A stretch of DNA of 14,066 bases from DATDOO01 sp035293245 (GTDB lineage Bacteria; Pseudomonadota; Gammaproteobacteria; Methylococcales; Methylococcaceae): positions 1-14,066 of the forward strand of contig DATDOO010000325.1 in NCBI GenBank assembly GCA_035293245.1, in the 5' to 3' direction. Positions 1-7,033 of the stretch are shown in pieces; position 1 is the first letter of the stretch, and each line of letters starts with the position of its first letter. Made by a program: the position numbers and the translations under genes. The notes under the pieces were generated by a model. That model worked only from the letters and a program-made list of their open reading frames with translations, had not been told where the DNA came from and ran no database searches.

Positions 1-29
1 CTCCTGGCCACCGGATTCAAGCGTTCCGC

Positions 30-956
30 ATGAAAACTTTCGTTGATCGTCCCTTGCTCCCGATACTGATCGCCCTGGTTTTTCTGCTTTCCCTGACAGC
101 GTGCGGCACCTCGGTACCGGCGCTGCAACCCGCGGCAAAAGCCGAAAAACCGGAAATCCCGGCCGTTCGCACCGGCGAACAGACCGCCAGCGTACAGAAA
201 AACGTCACGCCGGGCTGTGAAGCGGTGGCTCAAGAACGCGAGCGCGGTGCGTGTTTCAGCCACGCGCCTGCCGGCGGCAAACGGGGCGGCGGTCTATGCC
301 AACCGCAGAGCATTCCGTATGCGCGCTGCCGGACGCAAAGCACCACCTGCCGCCTGGGCAATACCAGTCCCGTCCAATGGTTCCGGTGCGAGGAGAAGCG
401 CGGCGCGACTTCGCCCATCCCCAGGGCCGGCGCGCTCATGGCCGTGGACAGCAACCACGTCCACAACATGCCGACGGGGCATACGCTGTATGTGGAGGAA
501 GTCTGCGCGAAACCGGACGGCACCTACCGGTTGCGGGTCTCGCACACCAACTACGACCGCCGCTGCCATCTGGAAGAAGACGCCTGGGTGACTTACAACC
601 CGCGCGACCGGAAAGCGGACTTCGCCACCGGCCACTGGGCGGCCTGGGGGAAGAACCTGAAAGTGCAGGGCTTCATTCTCACCAGCCCCGAAGACTTAGC
701 GGTACACCCGGCCCTTCCAGCGGCTGCGCTCGCCGCGCCAGTAGCGCAGGGCGGAACTCCAGGTCATGGCCAGGTACAAGCCGGCGGTCAGCGGCAGGAA
801 CAGCGCCCAAAAAAGGCTGAGCCCGTAAAAACCCAAAGTGGGCACAAAGGAAAGCGTCATGCCGGCAAACGCAAAAGCGTAGCCAAGGTCGCCGAACAGC
901 CCGAGCAGCGGCAGCCAGAACAGGACAGTCATCAGGCCGGTGCACAGGAAGAGTAG
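30..956 (+). CDS. Putative CHAP-like (NlpC/P60-type fold) lipoprotein; 3' end uncertain
   Basis: A lipoprotein signal is visible: a hydrophobic stretch at residues 9-22 followed by a lipobox (LTAC) with Cys25. Residues 134-216 look like the C-terminal half of a CHAP amidase: a Gly-Ala-Leu-Met strand, His151 in a GHTLYVEEV context, and Asn174 in SHTNYD, with Cys90 a candidate nucleophile 61 residues before the His. CHAP enzymes are Cys-His peptidoglycan amidases/endopeptidases, so a cell-wall role on the outer membrane is possible but inferred. Residues about 60-130 are Cys/Arg-rich and poorly convincing; the other two forward frames are also open there, so a frameshift cannot be excluded. From about residue 223 the frame runs antisense to hpnB; this Gln/Glu/Lys-rich tail is what reverse-reading of Leu-rich membrane codons would give. 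A TAG in another frame at 697-699 could mark the ancestral end. No strong ribosome binding site precedes the ATG. Confidence 0.5.
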   Translation: MKTFVDRPLLPILIALVFLLSLTACGTSVPALQPAAKAEKPEIPAVRTGEQTASVQKNVTPGCEAVAQERERGACFSHAPAGGKRGGGLCQPQSIPYARCRTQSTTCRLGNTSPVQWFRCEEKRGATSPIPRAGALMAVDSNHVHNMPTGHTLYVEEVCAKPDGTYRLRVSHTNYDRRCHLEEDAWVTYNPRDRKADFATGHWAAWGKNLKVQGFILTSPEDLAVHPALPAAALAAPVAQGGTPGHGQVQAGGQRQEQRPKKAEPVKTQSGHKGKRHAGKRKSVAKVAEQPEQRQPEQDSHQAGAQEE

Positions 957-1799
957 CGCCACGGAATAGCGCAACTGCGTGAACGCGGTGCGCGCCACCA
1001 TGTTCCACACGTCCGCCAGGCGCTCCTGGCGCCGCAGGCTGACCACGCCGCGCGACAAGCCCATCCAGGTTCGGTATCCGGCCTTCTTGACGGCGTGGGC
1101 GAGGGCGCAATCGTCGATCAGCGCACCGCGAATGGCGTCGAATCCGCCGATTTCCGCAAGCAGGCGGGTGTCCACCAGGATGCAGCCGCCCGCCGCCGCG
1201 GCGAAACGGCGCGAGGAGGAATTGGCCAGGGCGAAGGGATAGAGCAGCTTGAAGAAATACACGAACGCCGGCAACAAGAGCTTTTCCCAGAAATTCTCCA
1301 TGCGCAGCGAAGCCATCAGCGATAGGAACGCAACGTTCTTCTCGCGTCGCTGCCGCCGGATGGCGGCGATCAGCCCCGGACGGAGTTGAATGTCCGCGTC
1401 CAGCAACAAGGTCAGGGGCGTCTTCACTTGCCGCCGTCCCTGCTCCAGCGCCCACAGCTTGCCGCTCCACCCTTCCTGCAAGGGCTGGCTCTGCACGACC
1501 GTAATCTCCAGCCCGGCGAAGTTGCGGGCGATATCTCCGGTGCCGTCGCTGGAAGCGTCGTCCACCACGACCACCTGGAGGTTCTCGCCCTGTTCCGCCA
1601 GCGCGGCGAGCGTCGTGCCGATGACCGCTGCTTCGTCGCGGGCCGGAATCAGCACCGTGACGTCGGAGAGGTCTTCAGGCGCGCCCGGCTCGGCTTCCAG
1701 GACTTCACGGTTGCGCCACGGCTGCCAGGGCACCAGCAGGATGGCCAGCCAGACTGCGGTGACGGCGACGGCTGGCCAGGAGAGACCCAGAACTTCCAT
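696..1799 (-). CDS. hpnB: Hopanoid-associated glycosyltransferase HpnB (GT2 family)
   Basis: A 367-residue membrane-anchored family 2 glycosyltransferase. An N-terminal membrane segment (about 7-24) precedes a GT-A domain with the nucleotide-sugar strand VVVVDDASSDGT (76-87), the metal-binding DAD (134-136), a GGC/GGF acceptor region (204-220), an acidic IDD (228-230) and a QERLADVW motif (258-265) resembling QxxRW. Three or four hydrophobic segments follow (about 277-347). Length and architecture match the HpnB family found in hopanoid clusters. The sugar donor and product are not established; the genetically characterised BHT-glucosamine glycosyltransferase is HpnI, not HpnB. The gene lies 12 nt downstream of hpnH on the same strand, so the two are probably cotranscribed. 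Its stop (TAA, read at 698-696) is overlapped by the opposite-strand ORF. The ATG at 1797-1799 has only a weak GGA-type ribosome binding site, which fits translation coupled to hpnH. Confidence 0.9.
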   Translation of the reverse strand: MEVLGLSWPAVAVTAVWLAILLVPWQPWRNREVLEAEPGAPEDLSDVTVLIPARDEAAVIGTTLAALAEQGENLQVVVVDDASSDGTGDIARNFAGLEITVVQSQPLQEGWSGKLWALEQGRRQVKTPLTLLLDADIQLRPGLIAAIRRQRREKNVAFLSLMASLRMENFWEKLLLPAFVYFFKLLYPFALANSSSRRFAAAAGGCILVDTRLLAEIGGFDAIRGALIDDCALAHAVKKAGYRTWMGLSRGVVSLRRQERLADVWNMVARTAFTQLRYSVALLFLCTGLMTVLFWLPLLGLFGDLGYAFAFAGMTLSFVPTLGFYGLSLFWALFLPLTAGLYLAMTWSSALRYWRGERSRWKGRVYR

Positions 1800-1811
1800 G
1801 TTGCCATCCGC

Positions 1812-2921
1812 TTACTTGGCCGCTTCGGCTCCGATTTCCAGGGATGCGACCTGCGGCACGGAAGCCATGACCGGCTCCGGCAGCGGCGCCTCGGGTACCA
1901 TCGGCCCTTCGATGCGCGGTCCGCGCAGGGAAGTCCACGCCGCCTTGAGCGGATTTTTCATGGCGTCCTTCACCGCGGTCGCCTCATACCCGCAATGCGC
2001 CATGCAGTTGGCGCACTTGGGGTTTTTGGAATTGCCGTACTTGTGCCACGGCGTATCGGCCAGCAGCGCCTTGAAGGTGGGGGCGTAGCCCTCGTCCGAA
2101 AGCAGGTAACAGGGCTTCTGCCAGCCGAACACGTTGCGGGTCGGATTGCCCCACGGCGTGCAGTTATAGGCCTGGTTGCCGGCGAGAAAATCCAGGTAGA
2201 GACTCGAATGGTTGAAAGGCCACTTCTTGCCCTTGCCCAGACGGAAGATACCGCGGAACAGTTCCTTGGTGTCGCGATTGGCGATGAATATCCCTTGCTG
2301 CGGCGCCCGTTCGTAACTGAACCCTGGAGACATGGTCACGCCCTCGACGCCGAGTTCCCGGACGTAATCCATGAACCGGGCGACTTCTTCCGCGGTTTCA
2401 CCCTGGAACAGGGTGCAGTTCACCGTGACCCGGAAGCCCTTCTCCAGCGCCAGCTTGACGACCTCGACGGCGCGCTCGAACACCCCGTCCTGGCACACGG
2501 AAGCATCGTGGCGCTCCTGCAGGCCGTCGAGGTGGATGGAAAAATTCAGGTACGGGGACGGCGTGAAATCGCCCATGCGCTTTTTCAAAAGCAGGGCGTT
2601 GGTGCACAGATAAATGTATTTCTTGCGCGCGATCATCCCTTCGACGATCTTCGGCAACTCCTTGTGCAGCAGAGGTTCGCCGCCCGCGATGGAGACGATC
2701 GGCGCGCCGCAGTCGTCCACTGCCGCCAAGGCGTCCTCTACACTCAGGCGCTTGTTGAGGATGTCATCCGGGTAGTCGATCTTGCCGCAACCGGCGCAGG
2801 CGAGGTTGCAGCGGAAAAGGGGCTCGAGCATCAACACCAAAGGAAATTTTTCCACCCCCATGAGTTTTTGCTTAACCAAATAAGTAGCTACGCTGACCTG
2901 CTGCCGCAATGGAACGCCCAT
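1812..2921 (-). CDS. hpnH: Radical SAM adenosylhopane synthase HpnH
   Basis: A 369-residue radical SAM protein. The iron-sulfur motif CxxxCxxC is at Cys38, Cys42 and Cys45, followed by the SAM-binding GGEP at 80-83. A C-terminal cysteine cluster (a PCYLL motif, then CANCMAHCGYE) is typical of this subfamily. The family couples the 5'-deoxyadenosyl radical to diploptene, forming the C-C bond of adenosylhopane, the first step of side-chain building after Shc. The start is supported by a GGGAG ribosome binding site 8 nt upstream of the ATG on the minus strand. It is the first gene of the hpnH-hpnB unit, divergent from squalene synthase across a 228-bp control region. The last 36 residues (from about 334) are Pro/Ala/Glu/Val-rich and look like a disordered, lineage-variable tail. 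The identification is strong from motifs plus context. Confidence 0.95.
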   Translation of the reverse strand: MGVPLRQQVSVATYLVKQKLMGVEKFPLVLMLEPLFRCNLACAGCGKIDYPDDILNKRLSVEDALAAVDDCGAPIVSIAGGEPLLHKELPKIVEGMIARKKYIYLCTNALLLKKRMGDFTPSPYLNFSIHLDGLQERHDASVCQDGVFERAVEVVKLALEKGFRVTVNCTLFQGETAEEVARFMDYVRELGVEGVTMSPGFSYERAPQQGIFIANRDTKELFRGIFRLGKGKKWPFNHSSLYLDFLAGNQAYNCTPWGNPTRNVFGWQKPCYLLSDEGYAPTFKALLADTPWHKYGNSKNPKCANCMAHCGYEATAVKDAMKNPLKAAWTSLRGPRIEGPMVPEAPLPEPVMASVPQVASLEIGAEAAK

Positions 2922-3039
2922 TTGCTTATCTCCCGCCGAATCCGGCCGTCAAGGGTGAAGAACACCGGGGCACACGCCTTTCGTCCCCGATCCTAGCAAG
3001 ACGAAGTTGCAATATCACAACAACCCCTCGTCTTTTCCT

Positions 3040-3091
3040 GGGTAAAATTTAACAAAAATTCGCAAAAAAACAAATTTTGTGTAAAATACCC
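3040..3091. promoter_or_regulatory. AT-rich imperfect dyad between hpnH and squalene synthase
   Basis: In an otherwise GC-rich window, about 3040-3100 is strongly AT-rich. It contains nested inverted repeats: outer GGGTA (3040-3044) with TACCC (3087-3091), and inner ACAAAAATT (3052-3060) with AAATTTTGT (3072-3080), one mismatch, all centred near 3066. The arms are almost symmetrically spaced (7 and 6 nt between inner and outer elements). This is the expected position for divergent promoters and possibly an operator controlling both units. No regulator gene is in the window and no known operator consensus was recognised. Confidence 0.45.
3059..3087 (+). promoter_or_regulatory. Putative sigma70 promoter for the squalene synthase-shc operon
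   Basis: TTCGCA at 3059-3064 (4 of 6 to the -35 consensus) and TAAAAT at 3082-3087 (5 of 6 to the -10 consensus) are separated by 17 nt. A start site near 3094 would leave a leader of about 55 nt before the ATG at 3150. The promoter lies inside the dyad, so a protein bound there would block it. A minus-strand promoter for hpnH is likely in the same AT-rich block, but no candidate was good enough to place. Confidence 0.4.
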
Positions 3092-3149
3092 AACAAATAG
3101 CGGGCGCTTTTGTCGAGTTTTTCAGACCTTAATCTGGAGCTGCGTAAAG

Positions 3150-4319
3150 ATGCCGAGCAACGCGAGACCTGTTGTACTGAAACAACATAACACTGACTAT
3201 TCCCGGCGACGGAAAAACACCGTGAGCATGACAGGACGCCAGACCGTCACATCCGACCCGGCGGCAGACAATGCTCTCCAGTCCCATCTGCTGGAAGGCG
3301 TATCGCGCACCTTTGCCCTGACCATCCCGCAATTGCCGCCGCGCCTGTACGCGGCAGTCGCCAATGCTTACCTCCTGTGCCGCATCGTCGATACCATCGA
3401 GGACGAAGCGACGCTCGACTCCGCGCAAAAGCGCGCCTTCTGCCGGGAGTTCATCGATGTGGTCCGCGGGCGCGCCGACTCGGCCGCATTCAGTGCCCGC
3501 CTGGCGCCGCTGCTTTCGGAGCGCACCCTGCCCGCCGAGCACGAACTGATCCGCGAAGTGCCGCGCGTCATCGCCATTACCCATGGACTCGCCGACCCGC
3601 AAGTCCAGGCTCTCGCCGACTGCGTGGCGATCATGGGCAAGGGCATGGCGGAATTCCAGGACCAGGATCTCTCCGGCGGCCTCAAGGACATGGCGGAAAT
3701 GGACCGCTATTGTTACTTCGTCGCCGGTTGCGTCGGGGAAATGCTCACCCGCCTGTTTTGCCATTACTTGCCTGAGCTCGCCCCCCGCCGCGAAGAAATG
3801 TTGCGGCTGGCCGTTTCCTTCGGCCAGGGCCTGCAAATGACCAACATCCTCAAGGACATCTGGGACGATGCCAGCCGCGGCGTCTGCTGGCTGCCGCAAG
3901 CCGCGTTCGACGCCAGCTTCGAGTTGCGCGGCCTGCCCACCGGCCACGACCGCGCCGAATTCCGCGAAGGTCTCCTGGAACTGGTGGGCATCGCGCACGG
4001 CCACCTGCGCAACGCCCTGGAGTACACGCTGATGATCCCGGCGCACGAAACGGGCATCCGCGAATTCTGCCTCTGGGCGCTGGGCATGGCGGTGCTGACG
4101 CTGCGCAAGATCGCTGCGCACCCGGACTTCAGCGCTTCGGCACAGGTGAAAATCAGCCGCCGCAGCGTCAAGGCAACCATCCTCGCCTCGCGGCTGGCAC
4201 GCCGTCACGATTTTCTGCTCAAACTGCTCTTCAACCTGGCCAGCCTCGGCCTGCCGCACACGCGGCAGCCGGTGGAACCGCCGACGATCGCTTCACCCGA
4301 CCGCACCCCCGCTGCTTAA
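3150..4319 (+). CDS. Squalene synthase (farnesyl-diphosphate farnesyltransferase type)
   Basis: A 389-residue trans-isoprenyl diphosphate synthase of the squalene/phytoene synthase superfamily. The first aspartate-rich motif is DTIEDE (81-86), the second is DIWDD (236-240) preceded by GQGLQMTNILK, and an aromatic YCYFVAGCVGEM segment (187-198) lies between. SRTFALTIPQLP (52-63) and the single-enzyme context resemble NAD(P)H-dependent squalene synthases (ERG9/SQS-like) more than HpnC or HpnD, which are nearer 280 residues. It should condense two farnesyl diphosphates through presqualene diphosphate to squalene, feeding the shc gene 18 nt downstream. Start: ATG at 3150 has GGAG 10 nt upstream; ATG at 3228 is an alternative, since the first ~40 residues look non-conserved. 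Assignment to SQS rather than HpnD is by pattern recognition, not alignment. Confidence 0.87.
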   Translation: MPSNARPVVLKQHNTDYSRRRKNTVSMTGRQTVTSDPAADNALQSHLLEGVSRTFALTIPQLPPRLYAAVANAYLLCRIVDTIEDEATLDSAQKRAFCREFIDVVRGRADSAAFSARLAPLLSERTLPAEHELIREVPRVIAITHGLADPQVQALADCVAIMGKGMAEFQDQDLSGGLKDMAEMDRYCYFVAGCVGEMLTRLFCHYLPELAPRREEMLRLAVSFGQGLQMTNILKDIWDDASRGVCWLPQAAFDASFELRGLPTGHDRAEFREGLLELVGIAHGHLRNALEYTLMIPAHETGIREFCLWALGMAVLTLRKIAAHPDFSASAQVKISRRSVKATILASRLARRHDFLLKLLFNLASLGLPHTRQPVEPPTIASPDRTPAA

Positions 4320-4337
4320 AAAGGGAGATCATTCACG

Positions 4338-6317
4338 ATGTTACACGCTAAAACCGCATCGCTCCGCATGGACACCCTGGACCTGGAATCCGCCACCCTG
4401 CCGCAAACCGCCGCCGCCCGGCTGGAACAGGCCATCGCCCGTGCGCGCGACAAACTCCTGTCGCTGCAGCACGAAGAAGGCTACTGGGTATTCGAACTGG
4501 AAGCGGACTGCACCATCCCGTCCGAGTACATCCTGATGATGCACTACATGGATGAAATCGACGAAGGGTTGCAGGTGAAGATCGCCCGTTACATCCGCAT
4601 GCGCCAGAACGAGGACGGCAGCTGGCCGCTGTACCACGGCGGCGCCGGCGACATCAGTTGCTCGGTCAAGGCGTACTACGCCCTGAAAATGACCGGCGAC
4701 GACATCGACGCGCCGCACATGAAAAAAGCCCGCGAATGGCTGCTGGCCCAAGGCGGCGCGGCCAAGGCCAACGTGTTCACGCGCATCATGCTGGCCATGT
4801 TCGAGCAGGTGCCGTGGCGCGCCGCGCCGTTCGTTCCCGTGGAAATCATGCTCATCCCCAAGTGGTTCCCGTTCCACCTGGACAAGGTGTCCTACTGGTC
4901 GCGCACGGTGATGGTGCCGCTGTCCATCCTGTGCAGCCTGAAGGTCAAGGCGCGCAATCCGCGCGGCGTCCACATCCGCGAACTGTTCCTTACCCCGCCG
5001 TGGGAGGAAAAGAACTACTTCGACCACGTCAAGACCCCGCTGGGCAAGACGGTGCTGAAACTGGAGCGGCTTGGCTTCCAGTTGGAGCGTTTCATTCCCA
5101 AGCGCATCCGCCGGAAAGCCATCGCCAAGGCGCAAGCCTGGTTCGAAGAACGCCTCAACGGCGAGGACGGCCTGGGCGGGATCTTCCCGGCGATGGCCAA
5201 TGCCTATGAAGCGCTGGATATTCTCGGCGTCCCTGCCGACGATCCGCGCCGGACAACCGCCAAGCGCGCCATGGAAAAGCTGCTGGTGTTCAAGGACGAC
5301 CACGCCTATTGCCAGCCCTGCGTGTCGCCGGTGTGGGACACGGCGCTGAGCGTCCTGGCCCTGCAGGAAGTCAACAAGACGGAAACCGACCGCAAGACGA
5401 AGCTCGCTTCGTTCAAGGGTCTGGACTGGCTGTGCAGCAAGCAGTTGAAAGACGAGCCGGGCGACTGGCAGATCAACTGCCCGCCGGGCACTCCGGGCGG
5501 CGGCTGGGCTTTCCAGTTCGGCAACAGCTACTACCCGGACGTGGACGACAGCGCGGTGGTCGCCGTCGCCCTGGAGCAGGCCAAAGATCCGCGCTACGCG
5601 GAAAACGTCGAGCGCGCCGCGCAATGGATCGCGGCCATGCAGTCGAATAACGGCGGCTTCGGCGCCTTCGACCGCAACAATGAATTTTATTATTTGAACC
5701 AGATTCCCTTCGCCGACCACGGCGCCCTGCTCGACCCGCCCACCGCGGACGTGTCGGGCCGTTGCGCCTGGTTCATGGCCCTGCTGACCGACCGCCATCC
5801 GGAACTGAAACCAGCGCTGGATCAGTGCCTGAACTACCTGTTCGACGAGCAGGAAACGGACGGCTCCTGGTACGGACGTTGGGGCACCAATTACATTTAC
5901 GGCGTCTGGTCGGTCATGTTTGCGTTGAAAGAAGCCGGCGTACCCAAGGACGACCCGCGCGTGCGCAAGGCCGTCGCCTGGCTGAAGAGCGTCCAGCGGC
6001 CCGACGGCGGCTGGGGCGAGAGCAACTGGAGCTATCACGACCCGGCCACCCGCGGCCAGTTCCACACCAGCATGGCCTTCCACACCGCGCTGGCGGTGAT
6101 TTCCCTGCTAACCGCGAGCGAAGGCGACTCCCCGGAAGTACGCGCCGGCGTCGATTATTTACTGCGCACCCAGCGCGTCGATGGCGTATGGCGCGACGAG
6201 GACTACAACGCACCGGGCTTCCCCCGCGTCTTCTACCTGAAGTACCACGGCTACGACAAATTCTTCCCGTTGTGGGCGTTGGCGAGCTACCGCAACACGC
6301 TCGCGGCGACGGCGTGA
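4338..6317 (+). CDS. shc: Squalene-hopene cyclase
   Basis: A 659-residue class II triterpene cyclase of normal family length. The catalytic acid motif DVDD (the DxDD motif, which protonates the terminal double bond) is at 401-404. Six QW-type repeats are visible, starting near residues 44, 90, 435, 505, 553 and 612; these tie the alpha/alpha barrel helices together. The GAGDISCSVKAYYALK segment (102-117) and the C-terminal FYLKYHGYDKFFPLWAL (632-648) are also characteristic. The enzyme is a monotopic membrane protein converting squalene to hop-22(29)-ene (diploptene) and hopan-22-ol. The start ATG has a good AGGGAGA ribosome binding site. The stop overlaps the hpnG start (GTGA at 6314-6317), indicating translational coupling. 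Also called hpnF in hopanoid cluster naming. Confidence 0.98.
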   Translation: MLHAKTASLRMDTLDLESATLPQTAAARLEQAIARARDKLLSLQHEEGYWVFELEADCTIPSEYILMMHYMDEIDEGLQVKIARYIRMRQNEDGSWPLYHGGAGDISCSVKAYYALKMTGDDIDAPHMKKAREWLLAQGGAAKANVFTRIMLAMFEQVPWRAAPFVPVEIMLIPKWFPFHLDKVSYWSRTVMVPLSILCSLKVKARNPRGVHIRELFLTPPWEEKNYFDHVKTPLGKTVLKLERLGFQLERFIPKRIRRKAIAKAQAWFEERLNGEDGLGGIFPAMANAYEALDILGVPADDPRRTTAKRAMEKLLVFKDDHAYCQPCVSPVWDTALSVLALQEVNKTETDRKTKLASFKGLDWLCSKQLKDEPGDWQINCPPGTPGGGWAFQFGNSYYPDVDDSAVVAVALEQAKDPRYAENVERAAQWIAAMQSNNGGFGAFDRNNEFYYLNQIPFADHGALLDPPTADVSGRCAWFMALLTDRHPELKPALDQCLNYLFDEQETDGSWYGRWGTNYIYGVWSVMFALKEAGVPKDDPRVRKAVAWLKSVQRPDGGWGESNWSYHDPATRGQFHTSMAFHTALAVISLLTASEGDSPEVRAGVDYLLRTQRVDGVWRDEDYNAPGFPRVFYLKYHGYDKFFPLWALASYRNTLAATA

Positions 6318-7033
6318 GCGGAGCCGGACTGATCGTCGCCTTGCCGGAAGAAAGCCGCAGCCTGGGACTGAGGCTTACGCGCGGAAACGACCCCGTCCGC
6401 GTCGGCGGTGCCAGCGTGCTGGTCGGCGGCGCGGGGCCGGACAACGCCCGCCGCGCCGCCGAGCGCCTGCTCGAAGCGGGTGCCGACGGCCTGATTAGTT
6501 GGGGCTGCGCCGCCGCCTTGCATCCGTCCCTTCGCCCCGGGGCCCTGTTGCTGCCCGGGCGGGTCATCGGCTGCGACGGCGCCGCGCTGGAAGCCGACCG
6601 GGACTGGCACCGACGCCTGGGCGCCGCACTCGCCGCGGCGAAAATTTCCTATGGCAGCGGCGATCTGGCCGAAAGCCGATCCATCGTCGCCACTGTAGAA
6701 AACAAACGTGCCCTCGCCACGCGCAGCGGCGCGCATGCCGTGGACATGGAAAGCGCCGCCGTCGCCCGCGCCGCCCGCGCCGCAAACAAGCCCTTTGTCG
6801 CCATCCGCGCCGTGGCCGACCCGGCCGAGATGGCGGTCCCTTCCACCGTGCTGCACGCCATGAATGCCGACGGCAAGGTCGACCTACGCCGCCTGCTGCT
6901 GGCTTTGTGCGCCCGCCCCGGCGAACTGCCGGCCCTGATCCGTCTCGGCATGCATTTCAGCGCCGCCCTCGCCGCCTTGCGGGGAGTGCACGGCGTCGCC
7001 CCGGACTTCCTGCTTCCCGCCCCTGCCCAATGA
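6314..7033 (+). CDS. hpnG: Hopanoid nucleoside phosphorylase-like HpnG
   Basis: A 239-residue protein of the phosphorylase/MTA-SAH nucleosidase superfamily, started here at GTG 6314, which overlaps the shc stop by 4 nt. The same frame is open far upstream, but only as a shadow of shc. Visible signatures are the beta strand LIVALPEE (6-13), a glycine-rich phosphate/ribose loop VGGAGPDNA (37-45), the base- and ribose-binding VDMESAAVA (143-151) and RAVAD (165-169). In hopanoid producers HpnG removes adenine from adenosylhopane to give the ribosyl/phosphoribosyl-hopane from which bacteriohopanetetrol and aminotriol derive. Translation is probably coupled at both ends, since the stop overlaps the hpnN start (ATGA at 7030-7033). 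GTG rather than ATG is the only start that avoids a long overlap with shc. Confidence 0.93.
   Translation: MSGAGLIVALPEESRSLGLRLTRGNDPVRVGGASVLVGGAGPDNARRAAERLLEAGADGLISWGCAAALHPSLRPGALLLPGRVIGCDGAALEADRDWHRRLGAALAAAKISYGSGDLAESRSIVATVENKRALATRSGAHAVDMESAAVARAARAANKPFVAIRAVADPAEMAVPSTVLHAMNADGKVDLRRLLLALCARPGELPALIRLGMHFSAALAALRGVHGVAPDFLLPAPAQ

Noticed and set aside
1386..2996. 536-residue open frame on the + strand
   Set aside because: It lies wholly antisense to hpnB and hpnH, whose motifs are clear. Its composition is Arg/Gln/His-rich, as expected from reading GC-rich genes backwards.
4341..6083. 580-residue open frame on the - strand
   Set aside because: It is antisense to shc, which has intact catalytic and QW motifs throughout. 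The reverse protein is Val/Gln/His-rich and featureless.
5762..6313. Upstream in-frame extension of hpnG
   Set aside because: It overlaps the 3' end of shc and is Arg-rich; the nucleosidase fold starts immediately after GTG 6314.
6499..7029. Upstream in-frame extension of hpnN
   Set aside because: It is fully contained in hpnG in another frame and Arg/Pro-rich. The HpnN membrane anchor begins just after the ATG at 7030, which overlaps the hpnG stop.
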